Shown: positions 56,488 to 64,000 of the stretch, piece after piece
Layout of the letters: every line of letters begins with the position of its first letter
Position numbering within the stretch: position 1 is the first letter of the stretch
NCBI RefSeq assembly: GCF_009711415.1
Contig: NZ_SMLZ01000110.1
Span: 1 to 64,000 of the forward strand
DNA from: Roseibium denhamense
Lineage (GTDB): Bacteria; Pseudomonadota; Alphaproteobacteria; Rhizobiales; Stappiaceae
Direction: 5' to 3'
Length of the DNA: 64,000 nt
Notes under the pieces: generated by a model
Told to the model about the DNA's origin: nothing
Seen by the model: the letters and a program-made list of their open reading frames with translations, nothing else
Database searches by the model: none
Made by a program: the position numbers and the translations under genes

Positions 56488-57354
56488 CTAGAGCACGTTG
56501 ATACCTCTGAATGCCCGGCTAATCCAGCTACCTTCGTCTTCAGACGGTTGGAAACCGCCCTCGTTGAGGAGCGTGAAGGCATCCTTGTACCACTGGGTAT
56601 CGGGATAGTTGTGTCCTAGCACTGCTGCCGCAGTCTGCGCCTCGCTGACAACACCCAGTGCGTAGTAAGATTCAGTCAGCCGGAACAGCGCTTCTTCCAC
56701 ATGCCGGGTGGTCTGGTAGTTCAAAACAACATTTTTGAAGCGGTTGATCGAGGCAACATAGTTCCGCCTTTTGAGATAGTACCGGCCGATCTGCATTTCT
56801 TTGCCGCCAAGCTGGTCTCGAACAACGCGAAGTTTCTGCTCGGCATCGGCAGTGTATTCGGAGTCGGGATACCGCTGAATCAGATCCTGAAACGCTGAAG
56901 CCGCCCGCTCGGTCGGACCTTGGTCCCGGGTAATGTCCGGCATCTGACGGAAGTAACTTTGCCCGGCAATGTAGAGCATGTAGGCAGCGTCTTCATCGCC
57001 TGGGTAAAGGGTCACGAACCGCTGGGCCGCCGTGATCGCCTCGGTGTACTTGCCCCTTGAGTAATTAAGGAAGGCCAGGTTCACGAGGGACTTTTTGGAA
57101 TATTCAGAGTAGGGATAGAGCTTGTCCAGCTCTTCAAATTTCTCGGTAGAATCTCTAAGATTTCCCTGTGCGCGAAGCGCCAAGCCTTCGTTGAACAGGA
57201 CTTCAGGCGGCGTGTCGTTCAGGGCAAGCTCATCGAGATCGTCTTTGCCGCCGCAAGCCGCCAGCGCCAAGGGTGCAGCCAGGACTGCAAGCTTCAAAAG
57301 GGTTTTCAGGTGCTTGGTGACTCTTGCCGCAAGCCCGCTGTCCATTCCGTTCAC
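56488..57354 (-). CDS. bamD: Outer membrane protein assembly lipoprotein BamD
   Basis: BamD is an essential lipoprotein of the BAM complex that inserts beta-barrel proteins. The 288-residue precursor has a lipobox LAAC (Cys34) and several TPR-like repeats, for example SEYSKKSLVNLAFLNYSRGKY. The start is GTG at 57354 with GGGAG seven bases upstream; an ATG three codons in is possible. It sits between lpxC and recN, as in many alphaproteobacteria. Confidence 0.93.
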   Translation of the reverse strand: MNGMDSGLAARVTKHLKTLLKLAVLAAPLALAACGGKDDLDELALNDTPPEVLFNEGLALRAQGNLRDSTEKFEELDKLYPYSEYSKKSLVNLAFLNYSRGKYTEAITAAQRFVTLYPGDEDAAYMLYIAGQSYFRQMPDITRDQGPTERAASAFQDLIQRYPDSEYTADAEQKLRVVRDQLGGKEMQIGRYYLKRRNYVASINRFKNVVLNYQTTRHVEEALFRLTESYYALGVVSEAQTAAAVLGHNYPDTQWYKDAFTLLNEGGFQPSEDEGSWISRAFRGINVL

Positions 57355-57570
57355 GCCGTTACTCCCGAGCCGTTCAAGGCCCCATCCGGCCCGTTTTGGC
57401 CGGGCCCTACAATCGCTTTGAAAAAGTGTTTACCGGAAACGTACCGCCCCCGTCACGTACAGATCGGCCAATTGAAGGATTTTTTGAGCTTTTTTATGGC
57501 AACCGGCTGAATTTGGCTGAACATCTGTGACTGAGACGGCGCTTAGCCGCTGCACAGGCGCGAAGCAAGT

Positions 57571-58515
57571 TCAGGAAACGTCCGGCCCAAAAACGGCTGA
57601 TGCGGCCAATCCGCCCTTGTCAACCTGCCCCACACGCCGGAAAGCTGGAGCTTCGACGAGTTCAAACGCTGACGGGTCTTCGAACAACTTCACCAGGATA
57701 GAGTGGTTCATCTTATGGCCGCCCTTGTAGGAGCGGTAAAGACCGAGGATTGGAAGACCGGCAAGAGCAAGATCCCCCACCGCATCAAGAGCCTTGTGCC
57801 GCGCAAATTCGTCCGGCCAGCGAGTGCCTTCCGGGTTCAAAACCTTATCGTCCGAAATTGCCACTGAGTTCTCAAGAGAAGACCCCAGCGCAAAGCCCAT
57901 TTTCCAGAGCTGCTCGACATCCTTCACGTTGCCGAAGGTCCGCGCACGGGAAAGTTCATCACGGAACACGTCCGGTGTCATGTCTGACACAAACTGCTGG
58001 CGGCCGATCAAAGGCGTGTCGAAATCGATAGTGATATCAAACTTCGTTCCGTCATAGGGACGCAGTTCGCACCACGCACTGCCGTTATCGACACGAACGG
58101 TTTTCTTGACTTTCAGATACCGGCGGCCGCGATCCAGTGATTTCAGTCCGACCTGCTCAATCGCATCCACGAAGACCGTGCTGCTGCCATCCATGATCGG
58201 CATTTCCGGGCCGTCGATCTCCACGATAAGGTTATCGACACCCATGCCAAACAAGGCGGCCATGATATGCTCTACCGTTGCAATGCCGTCCTTTGACGGA
58301 TCGCCAAGGACAGTGCAAAGGGCGGTTGCGGAGACTTCGTCCCATTTCGCCGGAATTTCAGCGGCGTTTTCGCAATCGGTGCGGGTGAACACAATCCCCA
58401 CGCAAGCTTCGGCGGGCACCAAGGTAATCGACGCGGGTTTCCCCGAATGAACGCCGATACCGGTCAGTGTCACCTGATCGGCAAGCGTCGTCTGTCGGTC
58501 GATGTAATTGGTCAT
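57571..58515 (-). CDS. lpxC: UDP-3-O-acyl-N-acetylglucosamine deacetylase
   Basis: LpxC carries out the committed step of lipid A synthesis, a Zn-dependent deacetylation. The 314-residue protein shows the zinc-site segments TVEHIMAALFG and ARHKALDAVGDLAL, the latter with two ligands and the catalytic His nearby. GGAAGG precedes the ATG. It follows the ftsZ terminator, so it probably has its own promoter in 58516-58711. Confidence 0.96.
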   Translation of the reverse strand: MTNYIDRQTTLADQVTLTGIGVHSGKPASITLVPAEACVGIVFTRTDCENAAEIPAKWDEVSATALCTVLGDPSKDGIATVEHIMAALFGMGVDNLIVEIDGPEMPIMDGSSTVFVDAIEQVGLKSLDRGRRYLKVKKTVRVDNGSAWCELRPYDGTKFDITIDFDTPLIGRQQFVSDMTPDVFRDELSRARTFGNVKDVEQLWKMGFALGSSLENSVAISDDKVLNPEGTRWPDEFARHKALDAVGDLALAGLPILGLYRSYKGGHKMNHSILVKLFEDPSAFELVEAPAFRRVGQVDKGGLAASAVFGPDVS

Positions 58516-58711
58516 GCACCCAGCCCTTCCGGTTTGGGATCGGAAAGCAGTCCGGATTTGCCTTAAAAAGGTTACGGACTTTTAACGATCACCAGTTGCC
58601 GGGGAAGATAGTCGCAAATACCGAGTCTATGAAATAAAGCTTTATTACGGTTTGTAACGATCCACAGACGCGCAACCTTTTGATAAAAAACGATCTTTTT
58701 ATTCGTGTTAC

Positions 58712-58743
58712 AAAAGCAGCCCGAAGTTCACACTCCGGGCTGC
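58712..58743 (-). terminator. Rho-independent terminator of ftsZ
   Basis: GCAGCCCG (58716-58723) pairs with CGGGCTGC (58736-58743), and pairing extends partly into the loop. On the minus strand the stem is followed by TTTT, 31 bp after the ftsZ stop. Confidence 0.8.
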
Positions 58744-58773
58744 CGCGATCAGGGAAGAGGATCGCAATTCGAA

Positions 58774-60525
58774 TCAGTTGGCCTGACGGCGCAGGAACGC
58801 CGGGATCTCCAACTGCTCGTCTTCTGTTTGCGCAACCGGCTTTGGTGCAGCCCGGCCTGTGCCGTCAAGCTGGCCTGCCGCCCCTTGCGCGCCTTGGCGC
58901 GGCTGAGCAGGACGGGGCGTTGCGGCCGGAGCCGGACGCATTTGCGGAGCAGCCCGCTGCTGCGGTGCTTCTGCCTCGAACTCTTCCTCGTCCTCACGGC
59001 GGCCAAGACCACTTGCCAACCGGCGGAGAAGTCCCATCGGGCGGCGGTCTTCTTCGCCGTGCTCGTCAGCCATGGCAGCTGGCGCTGCAGCGGGTGCGGC
59101 TTGTTGCGGAACCGCAGCCTTTTGTGGCTCGGCCTGTGGTTGTTGAGCCATTATTTCGCGCTGCGCGATCGGCGGGAAGTCTTCTACCCGCGGCATCCGC
59201 GGTGCCGGGGAGTGTTCTTCCGCTGCCGGCGGAATGTAAGGCTTTGCGACCGGTGCATCGTCCACGACGGGAGCAGGCGTCTCGTCTTCCAGATCCATCA
59301 TGTGCGGTTTGGCAGAAATGGATTCGGCAGTCGGTTGAACCTTCTTGATCTCAACATCCGGATCGCTGGCCACAGAGACCGGCTTCGGATCCGGAATAGC
59401 AAGTTCCCGCTCGAGATTGGCAACAGCCTTCGCCGCAGCATCCTCGACACTTGCAGACACTGCAGCTGCCGTGGAAATCGAAGGTGTGCGCTCAACCAAG
59501 GCCGGCTGCTTTACAGGCTGTGCGCCAGCTGCTGGAAAGGTACCAGCGGCCTGGCCTTCCTCCCGGTCAATCCCGGTTGCCACGACCGATACTCGGATGA
59601 TGCCATCAAGCGTCTCGTCGAACGTCGCGCCAAGAATGATGTTGGCGTCTGCGTCGACTTCTTCGCGGATGCGGGTTGCTGCTTCATCCACTTCGAACAG
59701 CGTCAGATCGTTGCCGCCGGTAATGGAGATCAACAGACCTCTTGCACCCTTCATCGAGCTTTCGTCGAGCAGCGGATTTGCAATGGCAGCTTCCGCTGCC
59801 TGCTGAGCCCGCTTTTCGCCGGAGGCTTCCCCGGTGCCCATCATGGCCTTGCCCATGCCGCGCATGACAGAGCGGACATCGGCAAAGTCGAGGTTGATCA
59901 GGCCTTCCTTGACCATCAGGTCGGTGATGCAGGCAACACCGGAATATAGAACCTGGTCGGCCATGGCGAATGCGTCGGCAAAGGTTGTCTGCGCATTGGC
60001 GATCCGGAACAGGTTCTGGTTCGGAATGACGATCAGCGTATCAACGTTGCGCTGAAGTTCTTCGATCCCGCTGTCCGCAATGCGCATCCGGCGCGCACCT
60101 TCGAACTGGAACGGCTTGGTGACCACACCAACGGTCAGGATGCCTTGTTCGCGCGCAGCGCGGGCAATCACAGGAGCAGCACCTGTGCCTGTACCACCGC
60201 CCATACCGGCCGTGATGAACACCATGTGCGACCCGCTGAGATGGTCGTTGATCTCGTCGATCACTTCCTCGGCCGCTGCAGAGCCGACTTCAGGCTGCGA
60301 GCCGGCACCAAGTCCTTCGGTGACCGCAACGCCCATCTGGACGAGCCGGTCGGACTGGTTCATGGCAAGGGCTTGAGCATCCGTATTGGCAACGACAAAG
60401 TCGCACCCCTGGAGGCCAGCCGTGATCATGTTATTGACGGCGTTTCCGCCCGCGCCGCCGACGCCGAAGACCGTAATGCGGGGCTTCAGCTCCTGAATGT
60501 CGGGCATCTTCAGGTTAATGGTCAT
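58774..60525 (-). CDS. ftsZ: Cell division protein FtsZ
   Basis: FtsZ polymerises at midcell to form the Z ring. The 583-residue protein has the tubulin signature GGGTGTG (109-115), the T7 loop NLDFADV and the usual core up to about residue 320. A long, Pro/Ala/Glu-rich disordered linker of about 240 residues follows, then the C-terminal peptide [10 protein letters not shown] that binds FtsA. The ATG at 60525 has GAGG upstream; the in-frame codons further upstream are an unlikely extension. Confidence 0.96.
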   Translation of the reverse strand: MTINLKMPDIQELKPRITVFGVGGAGGNAVNNMITAGLQGCDFVVANTDAQALAMNQSDRLVQMGVAVTEGLGAGSQPEVGSAAAEEVIDEINDHLSGSHMVFITAGMGGGTGTGAAPVIARAAREQGILTVGVVTKPFQFEGARRMRIADSGIEELQRNVDTLIVIPNQNLFRIANAQTTFADAFAMADQVLYSGVACITDLMVKEGLINLDFADVRSVMRGMGKAMMGTGEASGEKRAQQAAEAAIANPLLDESSMKGARGLLISITGGNDLTLFEVDEAATRIREEVDADANIILGATFDETLDGIIRVSVVATGIDREEGQAAGTFPAAGAQPVKQPALVERTPSISTAAAVSASVEDAAAKAVANLERELAIPDPKPVSVASDPDVEIKKVQPTAESISAKPHMMDLEDETPAPVVDDAPVAKPYIPPAAEEHSPAPRMPRVEDFPPIAQREIMAQQPQAEPQKAAVPQQAAPAAAPAAMADEHGEEDRRPMGLLRRLASGLGRREDEEEFEAEAPQQRAAPQMRPAPAATPRPAQPRQGAQGAAGQLDGTGRAAPKPVAQTEDEQLEIPAFLRRQAN

Positions 60526-60640
60526 GTTATCCTCGCGACCCACTGGTGCCCCCGCATCGGGAGCAGCCTCTTCTTCCCTAATTTCGTTAGCCAATCCTGG
60601 CAGTTCCATATCTTGGCTGGTGTCTTCTTCGCTCATGTCT

Positions 60641-61963
60641 TCAGAAGCTTTCCCTGATCCATTGGCCCACACGGGCCAGGTAACCAGATTGCCCGCCCCA
60701 CCCGGACCTGCGGTTCTTGTGCTCGAACTGCTCGATCTGCGCGACTTGCGGATAAATCAAGAGACCAACGGCCGCGGCAAATGCCGGACCTTTGGCGGCC
60801 TCGGGAAGACCGGCGACGCCTAGAGGCCGGCCAAGACGGACGTTGCGTCCCAGAATGTGGCGCGCAACTTCTCCCAAACCCGTGAGCTGACTGGCGCCCC
60901 CGGTCAAAACGATCTGCTTTCCCACCCGGCCGGCAAAGCCGGAGGCCGTCAGGCGATCTCTCACGAGTTCAAGGATTTCTTCCACGCGCGGGCGTATGAC
61001 TCGTGTCAGTGCCGAGCGCGGGATCTGGTTTGGCAAATCGCCATCGCTTTCCAGCGCCGGAACGGTGAGCATATCGCGCTCATCGGAGCTGGACGCCAGC
61101 GGCGAACCATAAAGCGTTTTGAGCCGCTCTGCGTCCTGCAGGCGGGTCGCAAATGCACGGGCGATATCGGTGGTGACGTGATTGCCGCCAACGGCAATCG
61201 CGTCCAGGTGCACCATATGCCCATCTACAAAGACGGACAGGGTGGTTGTTCCACCGCCCATGTCGATGCAGGCGACACCGAGTTCAGCCTCATCATCCAC
61301 GATGGTCGACAGGCCCGAAGCAAACGGTGTTGCAACCATGGTTTCCACATGCAGGTGGCCACGGTTGATGCAAAGCTCGAGATTGCGGACCGGTGCAACT
61401 TCGGCGGTCACCACCTGCATGTCGACACCCAGCTTGTGGCCCATCATCCCGCGAGGATCGCGAATGCCCCGGCTACCGTCCAGGGTGTAGGAGATCGGCA
61501 ACGCGTGGGTAACCGCGCGCCCGTCGGTCACGGAGTGGCTGGAGCCTGCGGACAGAACCCTCTGGATATCGGCCTCAGAAACACTGTCGCCCGCCAACGG
61601 CACGCTGGCGCTGTAGATTTCGCTTTGCAGGCGGCCGCAGCTGATGTTTGCAATCAGCGATTCAACCGTCACCCCTGCCATCCGCTCGGCACTGTCGACT
61701 GCGAGCCGGATGGCATGCTCGGCTGCATCCATGTCGACCACGACGCCGGACTTGATCCCGCGGGAGCGCTGATAGCCGTAGCCCAGCACTTCGACCTTGT
61801 GAGACCGGCTCGAAAGGATCGACCGCTCTTCCTGCGGGATAAGCTTGGCGATCAGGCAGCAAACCTTGGTGGAACCAACATCCAGCACGGACATGATGAC
61901 CGAGCGCCGGCTTGGCAACGGACGCATCTTTGGAAGATACAACAGGTTGGAAGCACTGCTCAT
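60641..61963 (-). CDS. ftsA: Cell division protein FtsA
   Basis: FtsA is an actin-like ATPase that anchors FtsZ to the membrane. The 440-residue protein begins its first subdomain at [17 protein letters not shown] and shows the ATP-binding [12 protein letters not shown] and [10 protein letters not shown]. The C-terminal amphipathic tail [12 protein letters not shown] is the membrane-targeting helix. Its ATG overlaps the ftsQ stop codon by four bases. Confidence 0.96.
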   Translation of the reverse strand: MSSASNLLYLPKMRPLPSRRSVIMSVLDVGSTKVCCLIAKLIPQEERSILSSRSHKVEVLGYGYQRSRGIKSGVVVDMDAAEHAIRLAVDSAERMAGVTVESLIANISCGRLQSEIYSASVPLAGDSVSEADIQRVLSAGSSHSVTDGRAVTHALPISYTLDGSRGIRDPRGMMGHKLGVDMQVVTAEVAPVRNLELCINRGHLHVETMVATPFASGLSTIVDDEAELGVACIDMGGGTTTLSVFVDGHMVHLDAIAVGGNHVTTDIARAFATRLQDAERLKTLYGSPLASSSDERDMLTVPALESDGDLPNQIPRSALTRVIRPRVEEILELVRDRLTASGFAGRVGKQIVLTGGASQLTGLGEVARHILGRNVRLGRPLGVAGLPEAAKGPAFAAAVGLLIYPQVAQIEQFEHKNRRSGWGGQSGYLARVGQWIRESF

Positions 61964-62874
61964 GTGTCGCGCTCCCTGTTGCCGGACCCGCCGTTGCCGC
62001 CGGTCATGATTTTGCGTTGTTCTGCTGCCTCGTCCGACATGCGGACCGTAACCCGGTCGGCAAGGCGCAGGTCAATCGCCACGATATCGCGGGCCAGAAG
62101 ACCGCTTTCCTTGTCCATTTTCATCAATTCTGAAAGCGCAGCTTCCGTGTTTTCTTCCGGCAGCCGGATTGTAATCCCGTTCTCAAGCTGCAGATCCCAG
62201 CGCCGGTCCTTGATCAGGAAGGCGGCGCGAACCCGCGGACGGAGCTCGGGAACCGTGGCAAGCGCGGTGTAGATTTCCTTGGCACGGCGCTGTGCACCAT
62301 GGTTCACAACCAGAAGGAGATTTGCATAGCGGCCATCAACATCATCCGTGATGACGTCCCCAGCCTCATTGACGATCGACACAGAGTCGCCCCGCTGCCA
62401 AAGCGCGTAAGGCTCGCGTTCCTCGATCTTGATTTGAAGCGTGCTTGGATAGAGCTTCATCACTGAAGCATTTTTAACCCAGGCCATCTCGTTCAGCCGC
62501 TCACGGGCGCCGGATGCATCAAACAGGATCAGCGAAGTGCCTTCATGAATTTCCAGCGCTTCCAGGATCTGGAATTCGTCGATTTCCCGTTGCCCGGACA
62601 ATTTAACGGCTTCCACGCCGAAGCCGGCGGCAGACAAAAGAGCATCGGCAACCACCTTGCCGTGCCCCCCTATGACTATTCCATAACCAATCGTTAAGGT
62701 TAAGAAACCAATAGCAGCAGCCGAGCCGCTCCAGTTCGGAAGATGGGCAAGATGCCCAGAGGCACGCCAAACGGGCTGACGATGCAAACGCGACACGCCG
62801 CGCCCGCGCGGGGCCAGCTCGGCCTCCAGCGGGGTCATCCCGTCCCGTTTATGTTTGCGCCCTAGCGACAGCAA
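61960..62874 (-). CDS. ftsQ: Cell division protein FtsQ
   Basis: FtsQ is a bitopic divisome protein. The 304-residue protein has a cytoplasmic tail (1-45), one transmembrane helix (about 50-70, [19 protein letters not shown]), the POTRA domain (about 85-155) and the FtsQ-type C-terminal domain. It overlaps the ddl end by 13 bp and the ftsA start by four. Confidence 0.92.
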   Translation of the reverse strand: MLSLGRKHKRDGMTPLEAELAPRGRGVSRLHRQPVWRASGHLAHLPNWSGSAAAIGFLTLTIGYGIVIGGHGKVVADALLSAAGFGVEAVKLSGQREIDEFQILEALEIHEGTSLILFDASGARERLNEMAWVKNASVMKLYPSTLQIKIEEREPYALWQRGDSVSIVNEAGDVITDDVDGRYANLLLVVNHGAQRRAKEIYTALATVPELRPRVRAAFLIKDRRWDLQLENGITIRLPEENTEAALSELMKMDKESGLLARDIVAIDLRLADRVTVRMSDEAAEQRKIMTGGNGGSGNRERDT

Positions 62875-63788
62875 CTTGCGTCCTCAACCATCCAGCTCAC
62901 CAGGTCCTTGAAGCTTATGCCCGAATGCTCGGCCATTTCGGGAACGAGCGAGGTCGGCGTCATGCCTGGTTGCGTGTTTACTTCAAGGCAAATCAGATCC
63001 CCGGTTCCGTCTTCGCGTTCATCGAATCGGAAATCGGCCCGGGACACCCCACGGCATCCCAGAGCCTGATGCGCCTTGATGGCCAGTGTCTCAACTGTTT
63101 GGTAAACAAAGGGTGAAATTTTTGCAGGAAGGATGTGTTTTGATCCGCCTTCTACATATTTCGCATCATAATCATAAAAGCCCTGCCCTTGCGGGATGAT
63201 ATCGATGACCCCGAGCGCCCGTCCGTCCATGACCGCGCAGGTCAATTCGCGGCCCTTGATGAACTTCTCGCACATTAGAACATCGGGATAAGGCCAGTCC
63301 TCCCGCTGCAGCTCTTGCGGCGGAAAGGCTTGATCTTCCTTGATAATCAGCACCCCGAAACTGGACCCCTCATTGATGGGTTTCAGAACGTAGGGCGGCT
63401 CCATCGGGTGGTCCCGGCCGATCTCCCGGCGGTTCACAATCTTGTGCTCGGTCACCGGAACTCCGGCCGCCGCCATGACCGCCTTGGCCTTGATTTTGTT
63501 CATCGCGAGGGCCGAAGCCATCACGCCGGAGTGGGTATAGGGAATGTTAAGAAACTCTAATATTCCCTGAACACAGCCATCCTCGCCGAACGGTCCATGC
63601 AGGGCATTGAAGGCGACATCCGGCTTCAATTGCTTCAGGACTTCGGAGATGTTCCGGTCCACATCAACCCGGGTAACCTTGTACCCCGCTTCTTCCAGGC
63701 CCTTGGCGCAGCCTTCTCCAGTCGACAGGCTCACAGGACGTTCATTCACCCATCCACCCATCAAAACGGCAACATGCTTCTTCGCCAC
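62862..63788 (-). CDS. ddl: D-alanine-D-alanine ligase
   Basis: Ddl joins two D-alanines for the peptidoglycan stem. The 308-residue ATP-grasp enzyme shows the N-terminal [33 protein letters not shown], and the metal site [12 protein letters not shown]. The start is GTG, with GGAGG seven bases upstream. It overlaps the murB stop by one base. Confidence 0.95.
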   Translation of the reverse strand: MAKKHVAVLMGGWVNERPVSLSTGEGCAKGLEEAGYKVTRVDVDRNISEVLKQLKPDVAFNALHGPFGEDGCVQGILEFLNIPYTHSGVMASALAMNKIKAKAVMAAAGVPVTEHKIVNRREIGRDHPMEPPYVLKPINEGSSFGVLIIKEDQAFPPQELQREDWPYPDVLMCEKFIKGRELTCAVMDGRALGVIDIIPQGQGFYDYDAKYVEGGSKHILPAKISPFVYQTVETLAIKAHQALGCRGVSRADFRFDEREDGTGDLICLEVNTQPGMTPTSLVPEMAEHSGISFKDLVSWMVEDASCCR

Positions 63789-64000
63789 TACGCGGCCTCC
63801 TGATCCTGACCCAAAAACGGCTCAACCGGCCCCTCGGCCCCAAAGTTCCCCAAGCGCTTGATTTCCCATTCAAGCCGGATCCCGCTGTTTTTCAGCACCC
63901 GCGCCCGCACCGTTTCACCCAACAACTCAAGGTCATGCGCAGTTGCGCTGCCGGTATTGATCATGAAATTGCAGTGCATTTCAGACATTTGCGCGCCGCC
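63788..64000 (-). CDS. murB: UDP-N-acetylenolpyruvoylglucosamine reductase (C-terminal part)
   Basis: Only the last about 70 residues are inside the window; the gene continues beyond the right edge. [20 protein letters not shown] and [17 protein letters not shown] are characteristic of the MurB C-terminus. MurB reduces the enolpyruvyl group to make UDP-MurNAc. Its stop (TAG) overlaps the ddl GTG. Confidence 0.9.
   Translation of the reverse strand, partial: GGAQMSEMHCNFMINTGSATAHDLELLGETVRARVLKNSGIRLEWEIKRLGNFGAEGPVEPFLGQDQEAA

Noticed and set aside
60526-60672. N-terminal extension of FtsZ by about 49 residues
   Set aside because: The ATG at 60525 has a ribosome site and gives the conserved FtsZ start; the extension is acidic, unconserved and overlaps the ftsA end.

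Overview
The window is a chromosomal segment of an alphaproteobacterium, most likely Hyphomicrobiales and close to the Stappiaceae (Roseibium/Labrenzia type). The reasons are a circularly permuted two-piece tmRNA gene next to an alpha-type SspB and DUF4169; a folA-hflK-hflC-DUF2065-Do protease cluster; a murB-ddl-ftsQ-ftsA-ftsZ division cluster running on into lpxC-bamD-recN-ligA; a leuA gene behind a leucine-rich leader peptide; and GC-rich codon use. The genus is an inference; the class is well supported. No prophage, insertion sequence, CRISPR array, rRNA or canonical tRNA was found. Most of the window is core chromosome with small accessory insertions.

Layout. 1-2.4 kb: a TetR regulator behind a near-perfect operator palindrome, then ilvC, whose 3' end is repeated just beyond its stop codon. 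2.5-7 kb: a diguanylate cyclase, a lipoprotein D,D-carboxypeptidase, and an ABC ATPase-GNAT-ABC permease operon. 7-11 kb: pirin, a GNAT-Nudix fusion, a PhzF-like isomerase and a periplasmic solute-binding protein. 11-14.3 kb: leuA with its leader, then a repeat-rich intergenic stretch and a GNAT. 14.5-21.7 kb: miaA, serB, the Do protease, DUF2065, hflC, hflK, an ElaA-like GNAT and folA. 21.9-28.8 kb: a GH1 beta-glucosidase, a Tat-exported multicopper oxidase, an EamA exporter, and an unusual pair made of a PAS-CPBP membrane protein and a B12-type radical SAM protein. 28.8-35.4 kb: thyA, ssrA, sspB, two small conserved proteins and a giant AsmA-like protein. 35.5-46.7 kb: a D-lactate-dehydrogenase-type flavoprotein, a thioesterase, a ClC channel, a PhyH-type dioxygenase, aminopeptidase P, a DUF1127-like small protein, prmA, a TPR protein and an OmpR/EnvZ-type two-component pair. 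47-64 kb: a UvrD/PcrA helicase, a nitrate-sensor-type chemoreceptor, ligA, a small membrane protein, recN, bamD, lpxC, ftsZ, ftsA, ftsQ, ddl and the end of murB.

How the genes work together. The right third is a growth and division block (wall precursor synthesis, divisome, lipid A commitment step, outer membrane assembly, DNA repair and ligation), nearly all on the minus strand. ssrA and sspB form a ribosome-rescue and tag-delivery unit. Branched-chain amino acid synthesis is represented by ilvC and by leuA, which looks leucine-attenuated. HflK/HflC and the Do protease form an envelope quality-control unit. 

The observations most worth following are: the duplicated, highly palindromic ilvC tail; the leuA leader with mutually exclusive hairpins but no U-run; a 36-37 nt hairpin present in two copies 16 kb apart; the PAS-CPBP protein whose catalytic Glu pair is Gln-Gln, coupled to a radical SAM gene; and a probable CTG start codon for the AsmA-like gene.
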